A stretch of DNA of 64,000 nucleotides. Origin: an uncultured Leptolyngbyaceae cyanobacterium (GTDB taxonomy: Bacteria > Cyanobacteriota > Cyanobacteriia > Leptolyngbyales > Leptolyngbyaceae). A program made the translations under genes and the position numbers. The notes below the pieces were generated by a model that saw only the letters and a list, made by a program, of their open reading frames with translations, searched no databases and was not told where the DNA came from. This document shows, in pieces, positions 28,870-37,890 of the stretch. The stretch is from positions 1-64,000 of the forward strand of contig CALIDI010000011.1 in NCBI GenBank assembly GCA_938023035.1, in the 5' to 3' direction. Each line of letters opens with the position of its first letter. Position 1 is the first letter of the stretch.

Positions 28870-29473
28870 TTCGGTTCTTCAGCTAGAACCTGTCATATCC
28901 AGTGTGACTAATCTCCAGTAGCGTATTTTATCATTCATTACACCTCCATCAGTTCATGATCTCTTTACTTTTGGCGATCAGTCTTCAGTCTGCGGATTAG
29001 TATACCGAACCTTCGTTTAATCTCAGCAAACCTGGCACAACTGTTCCATACTGAGCCGAGCAGACTAAGATATGAGTCTCGCCACCTTCACCTCAAATCC
29101 TGCGTCTGTCGGCTTCAGCAACCCATCCGTCTGGCGACCCTCACCCCTTTCTTAAATGTCTGTTAGGGTGATACCCTTCTCCCTGCCCCCGGCCCCCATT
29201 CATGGGGATCGAGGGGAAGAGTTGAGAGATGAGGGTAGCTGAGGCCAAGCCAGAAAATTCTGCCTCGCTGTACTCGTACAGCATCTATCAAGTTCCGCAA
29301 CGTTAGTCATAATGACTTTAGTTGTTGCAGGCTAAAGCCAGCACTATAAACGGTGCAGCATTTACCTTTTGAGCAACTGGGTGGCAAGACTAAAGACCAG
29401 CGTCTTCCTGCATTTCTCACATCTCTGCCCAAGCTTCAGCCATGAGAAATGTAGGCAACAACCTTAGCCTAAG
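28870..29473. other. Gap of about 600 bases with a family 2 repeat relic
   Basis: No gene is supported. The promoter of the CHAT cassette should lie at the left side (28870-29000). A degraded family 2 repeat occupies about 29120-29276. Confidence 0.5.
29120..29276 (-). repeat. MITE-like repeat (family 2), degraded copy
   Basis: Shares CCATCCGTCTG, CGGCCCCCATTCATGGGGAT, GATGAGGGT.GCTGAG and CAGAAAATTCTGCC..GCTGTACT with the intact copy at 54434-54614, in the same relative orientation. The terminal CTAG motifs have eroded. Confidence 0.55.
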
Positions 29474-30007
29474 CTATTGACCAAAAGCAGCCAAGCCGTA
29501 GTGGCAAGGAGCACTAGAACACTGGCCCATGGTCGTATTAATTCTGAAGCGACCTGTCCAGCGAGGGGTGATCCGAACAACCGGCACCTTGGTATTACGA
29601 GTATCTGAAACAACGAGATTGCCATTTTCGTCATACAGCCGGATCTGCAGATTTTGGCAACTATCATCACAAACACCAACAATTAAATAACTGACTCCTT
29701 GTCTTAGGGTTAACGTGGTGTTGGTATCTACGCCGTTGCCCATATACCCTAGTGAATCATCATGGGTTTTTCTCAATCCATTACGGTTGGCTACATCAGT
29801 AGCTTGATTCAATCGAATCTGAACTTGATAGACACGTTGGTTTAACTGAGCAACCTTGAGCGAACTACCAGTAGCGATCTCAGACCCAAGCAGAGGCACC
29901 GGGGTGAGGCCAGAAGAAACGGAGGAGGATTTTCCCAAGGCAAACCCTGGAGCAGCATTGAGCAAAGGAACAAGAGCAATAACAGATAGACGGCGAAGGT
30001 ACTTCAT
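29474..30007 (-). CDS. Exported protein of unknown function
   Basis: 177 residues with a signal peptide (MKYLRRLSVIALVPLLNAAP, likely cleaved near GFA-LG). The mature protein is beta-rich, with GVSYLIVGVCDDSCQNLQIR, YDENGNLVVSDTRN and RWTGRFRINTTMGQCSSAPC. Four Cys (CDDSC and QCSSAPC) could form disulfides. The text resembles beta-sandwich periplasmic proteins of the bacterial pre-peptidase type but no named family can be given. It lies between the CHAT cassette and the TPR-CHAT gene on the same strand. Confidence 0.7.
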   Translation of the reverse strand: MKYLRRLSVIALVPLLNAAPGFALGKSSSVSSGLTPVPLLGSEIATGSSLKVAQLNQRVYQVQIRLNQATDVANRNGLRKTHDDSLGYMGNGVDTNTTLTLRQGVSYLIVGVCDDSCQNLQIRLYDENGNLVVSDTRNTKVPVVRITPRWTGRFRINTTMGQCSSAPCHYGLAAFGQ

Positions 30008-30384
30008 GGTGAAAATCCTGGATATCTAAATTGACAAGCAAGCTATAATTCATCAACCCTTTCCAAGACTCAAACAGAAGTTTTGTTTATGAGAAACAAC
30101 CGGCGACAAACCGGACTTGGGTTGGGTCTAAAACGAGCACCCTAATTGTTTTTCAGGGAATGTTGAGGGCGACTACAGAGGCACAGAAAACCTGGAGCCA
30201 TTCCTTGACGCCCTGTATATCTTGGTAGTGAAGTTTTAGGTGACCATATCTTTGCTGCTATCGGGCTTCTGTACTTTCCTAGTTCTGGGGCCAAAGAGGT
30301 TATGCAAGTGTGCGATCGCGTATTAGCCTGTCACCGGATCTAAGTGTCCCTTTCCCTAGGGCAGCCGCTTTTGCATCGCTCCTA
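30008..30384. other. Gap with a short repeat
   Basis: No gene. The stretch 30274-30320 resembles 37775-37820 (see repeat). Confidence 0.45.
30274..30320 (+). repeat. Short dispersed repeat (family 5), copy 1
   Basis: CTTTCCTAGTTCTGGGGC, then AGGTTATGCAAGTGTGCGAT. Copy 2 at 37775-37820 reads CTTTCCTAGTTCTGAGGC, then AGGATATGCACGTTTGCGAT. Both end in a HIP1-type GCGATCGC. Confidence 0.5.
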
Positions 30385-33300
30385 TCATAACCCATTCCCG
30401 ATCAAAATAAAGGGTGCCCAGTAGTGGGGATGGGTCAGCTTATCCCCTGTAATGCTTTGTCCGGTCTGTGCACTTTCTGGAATCAAATCAGAGCGCTTGC
30501 CCCCAACCGTTGTGTAATCACCAGTAATCAACGCTTTTTGCGCGGCCTGTATTGCTTTGGCCTTGGTCATCCCCTGCTTCAGCGCCCCATAAAAGGCATT
30601 CATTAATACTTGCGTGCCGCCATCATCCACCTTCCACAGCGAAGAAAGAGCAGCTCGTGAACCAGCCCGTTGCATCTGGTAGCCAAACCCCAGAATCTCA
30701 ATGCCATTACCGAGCTTACCGCCAATCGCCGTTTCACAAGCACTCAGTACAACCAGAGAAAGATTGGGAAATTTCCATTGCTGTTCAATTTCTCGTAAGG
30801 TAATAGCAGTCCCATCACCGAGCAGCATGATGGACTGGTCGGGGCTACCCGGCACAAACAGGCCATGGGTCGCAAGATGCAGAATGGTGGATTGGGGAAG
30901 ATTTTGATTGAGGTTGACCCGATTGAAGGTTTGATCCACTAAGGTTGTCGTGTCAGGCAGGATCTTGGCCAAATTGCTAATCTCAGGTTGGGTAAATTGC
31001 AATGCTGGAAATCGATGTGTTTTTCCTAACAAGGTGATTTGCTGCTCTCGGGTAAGCGCCGCTGCCAAAACACGCGATTGGGAATTTTGATCGGGTTCAA
31101 GAGGAGTCAGGGCAAGGGCTGTAAGGTAGTTAATTGGGTAGCGCTCCGCCAGCCACTGGGTGCCATCGTGCAGTGCCGCTAGGGGAACATAGCGCATAAT
31201 GCTATCAGGAGCATAGACAATGGTTTCTACCCCTGCGGCTTTAAGGTCACTTTCAAGAGGTTGAAACAGGGTCTGATAAAGTTTTTGGGCAGATGGTTGA
31301 ATTTGTGGCGATCGCGCTTCTAATTGCTGACGAAAGGCTCGAATTTCCGTTTCCAGTTGTTTAGCAGAAATGGCAACCGATTTGCGCACTGGCGGGCGAT
31401 CCTCAGTCAGGATGACCAGTTCTAGGCGATCGTCCAAAACTAAGGGATAAAAGAGCGCCACATCTTTGCCCAGCCTCTGGCGACGGGCTTGCAAATCTTG
31501 GTAGGCATTTAGCCTTCGATTCTGCTCAGCCGCCGTGCGTTGGAGGATTTGCACCTGGGTTTGAATCGTTGCATCCTGCAGCCGAGCATGCAGCGATACC
31601 TGAGAAGACGGGTTGATACTTGCCAAAATAGCTGTTTCTTGAGGCAAAAACTCTACGCCCTTAGCCGTGTGCTCATTTCCGTTTACATCTTTGAAGAAGT
31701 CTTGCAAGTCTTGCACCTTAAGCAAATCTAAAACCTGCATCGCTTCGATGATGCGATTCTGCTGAAGGAGGAGATCTGCCAGGTTACGGTAGGTTTTAGC
31801 CACAGAACCGGTATAAGAGACTTGCAGTTCACGAGGGAGCGCACGAATATCTTGCCGAATCGATTCACTCACATTGACGGCTTGTTTATAGAAAATAATA
31901 GCCAAATCGATTTGCCTTAGCTTTTCTAAAACAGAACCAATATCAGTAAAAGAAATTCTCTCACCCGCAAGACTTTTGATTTCCTGCTGAATTACAAGGC
32001 TTTTTTGGTAAGACTCTATCGCCTCAGGGTAATTACCAAAATCCCCATAAATACTTCCCAATGCGCTCAATGCAATTGCCTCGCCTGCCCGATCCTTAAT
32101 CCTTCGGTAAATTGCCAAACCTTGCTCGCGATACTCAAGTGCTTTTGTCTGATTACGAAGCGCGCTATAAACATTCCCAAGATTACCTAAGATACTGGCT
32201 TCTGTTTGCGAATCATTGATTGAGCGAGCAATCGCTAAACTTTTCTGGTAGTAGTCAATCGCTGTACTGTAGTTACCAAGTTTGTAATAAGCACTTCCCA
32301 GATAAGCCAGCATAGAACTATGTAACTGATGGGCACCTCGGAGTTTTGGCCCCTGGTGAGTCGGCAATCCTTGCTTATAATAACTAATCGCTTTAGGGTA
32401 ATCGCCCATATCATAGTAAGTATTTCCCAAATAAGATAATACGACAGCTTCTCTGAAGCGATTATTAAACTTCCTGATAATCGCTAGGCTCTTTTCATGA
32501 TATTCAATTGCTTTTGTATAACTACCCAGCTCACTATAGAGATTTCCCAAATCACTTAAAGCGTCAGCTTCCTCTAGAGTGTCTCTTTTCTTTTGTGCAA
32601 TCGCTAGCCGCTGCTCTATCTGTAGGAGGGCTTTAGAATAATTGCTAAGTGCTAGATTTGTATACACAACTCCTCTTGTATCAGATGCTGTAGTAGACGC
32701 ATCAGTAATCGCTAAAAGTCTTTCTCCATATTCCATTGCCTTGGAATAATTGCCGAGACTGCGATAGGTATTTCCTAGTCTTTCCAAAATGTCCACTGCA
32801 CTGAATCGACCCATAGGTAACTCTTGAGATCGACTTTGAATAACACGGTAAATCTGTAAAGCTTTTTCCCATGACTGAATCGCAGCTTCAAATTGATTGG
32901 CTTGCTCTTGCTGAATTCCCTGTTGCCATAGTCCAAAAGCACTACCTCTCAGAACACTATAAGTCTCTTCAAGGTTGCCGCGTGCATGGAAGATTAAGCT
33001 GTCATCTTTCAGTGCTTGGGCGAGTTGAACACCCTTTTCTTGTACTTCGATTGCTTTTGCCGCATCACCTGCTCGTAAGTAAACAAAGCCCAAATCACCT
33101 AAAGACAGAACTTCTTCAATGCGGTTGTTGCTTTTTCGATGAATTGCCAGGGTTTGCTCAACAGTAGAAATTGCCTTCGGATGGTTACCCGTCAGAGAAT
33201 AAATCAGTCCTAAACGCCTTAGTACTGCCAACTCAAGTGGCTGCTCTTTGATGGCTCGCGCGATCGCCAAGCTTTGCTCAGAATATTCAATCGCTTTAGC

Positions 33301-33636
33301 ATAGCTACGAAAAGCAAAATGGGCGCGCCCCAAACTTGCCAGTGCGTTTCCTTCACCCAAACGATGTTTAATTTTTTGATAAATCTGCAAAGCCTGCACT
33401 AAGGGTTGTAATGCTTTTTCAGGCTGTCTGGATTGAATCTGATCGATTCCCTGTTGTAGCAACTTATCGGCTTCTGCTTTGTAATCCGGCGTTGTCTGTG
33501 CGACTGCAACAGCATTCAATAAGAAAAAGGAAACATTAGCCGGAGCAGTTAGGGGAGCCGCCAGTAAGCCAACGGCGATCGACAAGAGGCAAAGGCTGAA
33601 CCACTGGCGTTGGCGATCAGCAAAGCGTTGACTCAT
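30385..33636 (-). CDS. Exported TPR-CHAT protein
   Basis: 1083 residues from the ATG at 33636, with AAGGA upstream. A further 19 in-frame residues lack a better start. There is a signal peptide (RQWFSLCLLSIAVGLLAAPL) and then about a dozen TPR units (about 50-620, repeated pattern such as ALGSIYGDFGNYPEAIESYQ and LGNTYYDMGDYPKAISYYKQ). A helical linker is followed by a C-terminal CHAT caspase-like domain (about 760-1080). Catalytic residues are visible: His in STILHLATHGLF (about 920) and Cys in VVLSACETAIGG (about 965). TPR-CHAT proteins are abundant in multicellular cyanobacteria and their substrates are mostly unknown. It is on the same strand as the CHAT-CHASE2 cassette but not in its operon. 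Confidence 0.93.
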   Translation of the reverse strand: MSQRFADRQRQWFSLCLLSIAVGLLAAPLTAPANVSFFLLNAVAVAQTTPDYKAEADKLLQQGIDQIQSRQPEKALQPLVQALQIYQKIKHRLGEGNALASLGRAHFAFRSYAKAIEYSEQSLAIARAIKEQPLELAVLRRLGLIYSLTGNHPKAISTVEQTLAIHRKSNNRIEEVLSLGDLGFVYLRAGDAAKAIEVQEKGVQLAQALKDDSLIFHARGNLEETYSVLRGSAFGLWQQGIQQEQANQFEAAIQSWEKALQIYRVIQSRSQELPMGRFSAVDILERLGNTYRSLGNYSKAMEYGERLLAITDASTTASDTRGVVYTNLALSNYSKALLQIEQRLAIAQKKRDTLEEADALSDLGNLYSELGSYTKAIEYHEKSLAIIRKFNNRFREAVVLSYLGNTYYDMGDYPKAISYYKQGLPTHQGPKLRGAHQLHSSMLAYLGSAYYKLGNYSTAIDYYQKSLAIARSINDSQTEASILGNLGNVYSALRNQTKALEYREQGLAIYRRIKDRAGEAIALSALGSIYGDFGNYPEAIESYQKSLVIQQEIKSLAGERISFTDIGSVLEKLRQIDLAIIFYKQAVNVSESIRQDIRALPRELQVSYTGSVAKTYRNLADLLLQQNRIIEAMQVLDLLKVQDLQDFFKDVNGNEHTAKGVEFLPQETAILASINPSSQVSLHARLQDATIQTQVQILQRTAAEQNRRLNAYQDLQARRQRLGKDVALFYPLVLDDRLELVILTEDRPPVRKSVAISAKQLETEIRAFRQQLEARSPQIQPSAQKLYQTLFQPLESDLKAAGVETIVYAPDSIMRYVPLAALHDGTQWLAERYPINYLTALALTPLEPDQNSQSRVLAAALTREQQITLLGKTHRFPALQFTQPEISNLAKILPDTTTLVDQTFNRVNLNQNLPQSTILHLATHGLFVPGSPDQSIMLLGDGTAITLREIEQQWKFPNLSLVVLSACETAIGGKLGNGIEILGFGYQMQRAGSRAALSSLWKVDDGGTQVLMNAFYGALKQGMTKAKAIQAAQKALITGDYTTVGGKRSDLIPESAQTGQSITGDKLTHPHYWAPFILIGNGL

Positions 33637-34204
33637 ATAGGCTTCCTTTTGATAGAAGTGAATACATGGATCGGTTTGGTTCCTCTGCCCCATCGCCCTA
33701 TCGAAATCCTAGGAAGGCTACAGAGCATGGTCAAATCACTGCACAGTCAAATTGCTCAGACAAGTCGTTAGGAGTGCGGAGTAAATAAACCCAAAAGCCT
33801 AAAACTCTAACCGGGAGCGACCAAGCAATACCTTTGTATCCTCTGTATCTCTGGGGTAAAGCTTTAGGCGATAAGATACGAGGCGTTGTCTAACGCAGGG
33901 ATAAATTGCCCTCATCCCCTTTCTTTGAATACCCGTCAGGGGTGTACCCCTCTCCCATTGGAAACGAGAGATTCTGTGCTCTCTCTGTAGGAGAGGGCGA
34001 GAATGAGGGCGAATGGGGTAATTCCTGTCCAGGCGACATCAGATACCCTGGTGAACCGAATCACCAAGAGCCTCTCCGCCAAGCCCAAACTCAAACCCAG
34101 ACTGAAGAGGCTTTTGGAGAGACTTTTCAGACACACTGACATCCCTTGCCCAGATGGCATAGAGCATTCAGAATTTGCTTTGTGTCCTCTGGGACTGGCC
34201 CGTT
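33637..34204. other. Gap between TPR-CHAT and M48 genes, with a family 3 repeat
   Basis: Leader of the TPR-CHAT gene at the left, family 3 repeat at 33908-34034, nothing else recognisable. Confidence 0.5.
33908..34034 (-). repeat. MITE-like repeat (family 3), copy 2
   Basis: The right end GAGGGCGAATGGGGTAATTC then CTGTCCAGGCGAC is the reverse complement of the family 3 end at 43479. The left part contains CCCTCATCCCC and CCCCTCTCCCATTGG. Confidence 0.55.
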
Positions 34205-35251
34205 CTAGCGGTTACTACCAGCCCTAGATTTGACTTGTAAAGATTGGCCATCTCTGGAAATGCCATAGCCCAGGGGTTTAGAATTCGATGCCAAGCGAGA
34301 TTTGCCCTCATTCGCCAGTTTGGCTGGAGGGTATTGCGTGGTTAGGGCATTCATCGCGGCAATGCGATCGCTCGTGAGCGGATGGGTGTCACTATCGAGT
34401 TGGCTGGTTGGCATCCGTTCAATCACATTAAACATTGTGATACAGCCTCGCGGGTTATACCCCGCCCGCACCATGTATTGATAACCAAACTTATCAGCCT
34501 CAAACTCATGGCGATGGCTCAACTCTCGCCATTCTTTTTTGCGCTGTCCTTCCTTCTCAGCGTAAATTGTCTTAATGCGCTGTTCTGCCTCTGCAATTCG
34601 TCTTCTACGCCCAGACTGAAGGACGCTGCCAACGATTCCAGTCAGGATGCTCCCTGTTCTTCCTGTTACCTGACCGGCTGTACCGGTGACCCACGCCCCA
34701 ATATCCATGGCGTTTAAGTCTTTCCGCAGGTCTTCATTTTCTGCGGTGACTTCATCCACTACTTCTTGCCGGAGTCGCTGCAAAATCTGCTGGCGCTCAC
34801 CCACACTCACCGGAATATGCTTTTGGGTATGGTGAGCCATCTCATGGGCAGCAACACAGGCGAGGGCATCGCGATCGCCATCCACTTGATCTAGCAAACC
34901 ATCAAAAAATGCCAGCAGGTTGACCTCTGTTGCAAAGGCATTAATGTCATAGGTGGGAATTGTGCGAATTCGCCAGGGGCGATCATCCAAGCCATTAGCA
35001 CGGGCTAATCTGTCAACAATTACATAGAGGTCGTAATAATCTTTCCATTTAGGCTCGCCAAACGTCTTGCGTAGATACTGCTCAACCTGTTTATAGTGAG
35101 CATTGCTCCCTGCTTGGGCCACATGAGTTGGGAGCGATACGACAACCCCAGAGGGTCGGGTAGCAGGCGACTGGGCAGCCTGAGCTACGTGAGTGGCATT
35201 CAATAGCAGGCAACCAGCAACACCGAACACAAACTTTCTCATCGAACGCAT
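34205..35251 (-). CDS. Exported M48-family metalloprotease
   Basis: 348 residues from the ATG at 35251 (MRSMRKFVFGVAGCLLLNAT), which begins a signal peptide. A GAGGG lies upstream. The frame stays open to 35350 but the extension is not protein-like. The zinc motif HEMAHH (about 136-141) and the third ligand in RHEFEADKFGYQYM (about 250) define an M48 peptidase of the BepA/YfgC-like periplasmic group. The segment between is helical. The domain ends with LDSDTHPLTSDRIAAM, typical of the group. A role in outer-membrane or periplasmic protein quality control is expected from the family. Stand-alone gene. Confidence 0.92.
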   Translation of the reverse strand: MRSMRKFVFGVAGCLLLNATHVAQAAQSPATRPSGVVVSLPTHVAQAGSNAHYKQVEQYLRKTFGEPKWKDYYDLYVIVDRLARANGLDDRPWRIRTIPTYDINAFATEVNLLAFFDGLLDQVDGDRDALACVAAHEMAHHTQKHIPVSVGERQQILQRLRQEVVDEVTAENEDLRKDLNAMDIGAWVTGTAGQVTGRTGSILTGIVGSVLQSGRRRRIAEAEQRIKTIYAEKEGQRKKEWRELSHRHEFEADKFGYQYMVRAGYNPRGCITMFNVIERMPTSQLDSDTHPLTSDRIAAMNALTTQYPPAKLANEGKSRLASNSKPLGYGISRDGQSLQVKSRAGSNR

Positions 35252-35694
35252 AGATTGGTTTCCCTCACAGGTGTACAGCACGGGGTTCAAGAGGAGAGCG
35301 CTCACTAACGTATCATTGACAATGACAGAGCCGATAGCTCGGTTTATCAAAAATTCATTGATTGACTCTCCTCAGGATTTCCCAACTTTCTTCAATCTCC
35401 TACCTCCCAGCCTTGAGAGGTTATGCACAGATGGTCTGCAACGCTAGAGAAATAGTTCAGATTGATGGTAGGCCTTAGCAGACACCAGTTCACCGAACTG
35501 TTGAGACTGGACTGGTGGGAGAGATGAGTAGCGCTACACAAAACTCAAAGTAAAAGGTTTCAGCGCGATCGCTGATTAATTTTGAATAACGCTTGCCAAG
35601 CTGGTCTATCAACATGAAAGTGCCTGTCACGCAGCACCATGCAGACCCTCCAATAGAGAGTTTTGTGGATTGGTCGATTCAGCGTGCGATCGCC
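35252..35694. other. Gap of about 440 bases
   Basis: No gene is supported. A weak variant of the family 5 repeat may lie near 35400-35440 (AGAGGTTATGCAC). Nothing else is seen. Confidence 0.4.
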
Positions 35695-36345
35695 CTACTT
35701 GCGTAAGCGCTTAAACAGGGTACCTATTGCAGTCGCCCCCCCTAGCAACAAGATAGAACTAGGTTCAGGAACTGCAACCGGGTCGGGGTTAGGGGTAATT
35801 GGCAGACCCGGCGTTGCCGCAATCGTGGTCAAGTTTAAGCGAACAAACGAATTACGGTTGAACGACAGTCGTTGAACATTCACAAATAGCTCACTACCAT
35901 CAAAAGTCACGCGATCTGGCGTCAGTCCCAGGGTTGTCAATGGATCAATTGCCACACTGGTAATTTGCAGCGCAACAGGTGCAGTGAATGTAAACACGTA
36001 ACTATTCTTAAATCCTGACGCAAACAAACCCGACCCTGCATTATCAAAATCAATATCCAGGTAATTAGCACCCGCATCAATCGCAACATTGACAAGCGCT
36101 CTTGCAAACCCTGGAGGCACACCGACGGTTGGGGCAAACAAGCTCTGGACATTGGGAAACTCCACTCCTGGCTCACTGACAATTGCAGACGCCGGAAAGG
36201 ACGTGACAAACAATTGACTGCTGGGAGCAGCTTGAGCCTCAGTGCGCAACCTCAACTCTGACCCAATCAAGGAAAAGGCAGAAGCAGAGCCAGCACTGAG
36301 GGTAACAATTGCAATAGAGGCGAACGATGAAAGTAATTGATTCAT
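35695..36345 (-). CDS. PEP-CTERM exported protein
   Basis: 216 residues. Signal peptide (SFASIAIVTLSAGSASAFSL) and a C-terminal sorting tag consisting of VPEPSSILLLGGATAIGTL followed by the basic end FKRLRK, the PEP-CTERM pattern processed by exosortase. The middle is beta-rich (VNVAIDAGANYLDIDFDN, TFTAPVALQITSVAIDPLTT) without a known enzymatic motif. Probably a surface or exopolymer-linked protein. Confidence 0.88.
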   Translation of the reverse strand: MNQLLSSFASIAIVTLSAGSASAFSLIGSELRLRTEAQAAPSSQLFVTSFPASAIVSEPGVEFPNVQSLFAPTVGVPPGFARALVNVAIDAGANYLDIDFDNAGSGLFASGFKNSYVFTFTAPVALQITSVAIDPLTTLGLTPDRVTFDGSELFVNVQRLSFNRNSFVRLNLTTIAATPGLPITPNPDPVAVPEPSSILLLGGATAIGTLFKRLRK

Positions 36346-36728
36346 GAGATTCCTGACCTACTTTAGCTTGGTTTTAATATTTCAGCGTTCAAATCATCGA
36401 GATAAACGTAATTGCCATCAACAGAATCATCAGAATGAACAGTCGCAATAAGACTGACTAATCAGAAATAAACCACTACGCAGAATTCAAAATACAACGT
36501 GAAAATGCTAAGTACACCCATGTTTCAAGCTATCTGAACAAGCAAGTGATGCTTGCAGTCAGTGTACTAGTAGCCTAAGGCATCAGTCTGTCTCTCCTCA
36601 CCCCCACCCCTCTCCCGGCCCCCACGAATGAGGTTAAGGAGAGGGGCTTCGCTCTTCCCTGCTCCCTGGAGAACGGGCTAGAGCATGAGGGTGGCTAAGA
36701 CGAGTCCAAAGATTTTCGCCTTGCTGTA
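36346..36728. other. Gap with block A and a family 2 MITE
   Basis: Holds block A copy 2 (36476-36530) and the family 2 repeat (36567-36732). No gene. Confidence 0.55.
36476..36530 (+). repeat. Repeat block A, copy 2
   Basis: CTACGCAGAATTCAAAAT, then CGTGAAAATGCTAAGTACAC and CATGTTTCAAG. It matches 21556-21620 in the same orientation. Confidence 0.6.
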
Positions 36729-36732
36729 CTAG
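36567..36732 (-). repeat. MITE-like repeat (family 2) overlapping a stop codon
   Basis: Begins CTAGTAGCCTAAGGC and ends GCCTTGCTGTACTAG, near-perfect terminal inverted repeats around about 166 bases. It contains CTCACC, CCCCTCTCCCGGCCCCCAC and GAGGGTGGCTAAGACGAGTC. The last CTAG (36729-36732) includes the TAG stop of the DUF1194 gene on the minus strand. Confidence 0.75.
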
Positions 36733-37578
36733 GCGGAGTGCTGGCGACGCTTGAGATAGGTCAAGCCACTATCTGCCAAAGCAATGCCCAACATTGTTGC
36801 TGGCTCTGGCACCGCTTCTGCGGGGGGCGGTGTTTCTTCTCTGGGGAGTTGCGTCAGTTCTAGAATCAACTTTTGCTGAATTGCCCGACCAAAGTCTTCA
36901 AATCCTAGAGCGGGGACAACAAACGACCCTACCCCTCCCTGAATATTGTTTTGATACCAAATATCCAGGTTGGAGCGATGCGTTAAAGGAAGAATAGGCA
37001 ATCCATTAATTGCTGATACCCCTGCGGCTAGGGCATTATCTCTAGCTAAAGGGGTCGAAACTCCTGAATTTGCAGCGTCATCCCCTGATACATCAATAAT
37101 CCAGCGCCGTCCATCATAGTTATTGCGACTAAACAAAGGGGTCGCGAATTGAATCGCTGACCCTGGAGCCGTACCAGAAAATCTAATCGGTCTGGCCAGG
37201 GCACTGATTGCTTCTGCAAACCGGAGCGCACTGGTCTGATCATTTAATAGCGTCTAATAGCGTCCAGGGAATCGACTCTTGCTGTTGGCTAGGGCCAGTC
37301 CACTGGATGAAATTGATCGCAACATTGCCAAAACGACCCGTGCCAAATTCGGTTGCTAAATTCACAAAAGCATTTCTATAACCATTGATTTGCAGGGCAT
37401 ATTCCTGAATCGAAACACTGGGCGAAACATCGACCAACAGCGACAGTTCTACATCTACGGGGGTCAGTTGCGCCGCCACCGGCAGAGAAACCACCGTGGT
37501 GCAGCCAACAGCCGTCATTGTCACTAAGCCAAAAAGCAGACTTGGTCGTAAAGATTGAGGCAGTCGTTGATCAGACAT
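36729..37578 (-). pseudogene. DUF1194 (VWA-like) PEP-CTERM protein, frameshifted by a 10-bp duplication
   Basis: The N-terminal part (37578-37240) has a signal peptide and VELSLLVDVSPSVSIQEYAL, a MIDAS-like DxSxS motif of the VWA-type DUF1194 family. It stops after PWTLLDAIK. The continuation in another frame (SALRFAEAISALARPIRF, then MFSRNNYDGRRWIIDVSGDD) runs to 36729 and ends with the PEP-CTERM tag VPEPATMLGIALADSGLTYL then KRRQHSA. Deleting one of the two tandem copies of TAATAGCGTC (37245-37254, 37255-37264) restores a continuous frame reading WTLLNDQTSALRF. The full protein would be about 280 residues. The terminal TAG coincides with a MITE end. Confidence 0.85.
37245..37264. repeat. 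10-bp tandem duplication causing a frameshift
   Basis: TAATAGCGTC occurs twice in direct contact. The extra copy shifts the DUF1194 frame by one base (10 is not a multiple of three). Confidence 0.85.
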
Positions 37579-37890
37579 GCAAAAATTGTCCTTATAAGAC
37601 TTGAGTATTCAATCTGTTTTGTCAGACTCCGTTAAAGCTGGGTGCAATGGCTCTCAACTCTTCTCGGAAAGTAAATCCCTCTTGCATTGTCTTTGTTTTT
37701 TGCAAAAACAAGATGGATTTTCCGTATATTCACAGAATCAACATAAACTGGTCAGCACTCTTCTAGGTTCCAAGCTTTCCTAGTTCTGAGGCTTGGGAGG
37801 ATATGCACGTTTGCGATCGCCTAGATTGACTCGAGCATAACTAAATCTCATATACTACTTTTAACAGCGCCTTCTTTACCCCATTGGGTT
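37579..37890. other. Gap of about 310 bases with family 5 repeat copy
   Basis: Contains the family 5 repeat at 37775-37820. No gene is seen. It separates the divergently transcribed DUF1194 and Rpn genes, so both promoters should lie here. Confidence 0.45.
37775..37820 (+). repeat. Short dispersed repeat (family 5), copy 2
   Basis: Matches 30274-30320 with a few changes and ends in GCGATCGC. Confidence 0.5.

Noticed and set aside
27550-33636. CHAT genes considered as part of a type III-E CRISPR-like protease system
   Set aside because: No Cas gene or repeat array is present. The CHAT proteins here have membrane/CHASE2 or signal-peptide/TPR architectures.
36794-36997. Plus-strand frame overlapping the DUF1194 gene
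   Set aside because: Shadow of the minus-strand gene, whose PEP-CTERM text is unmistakable.
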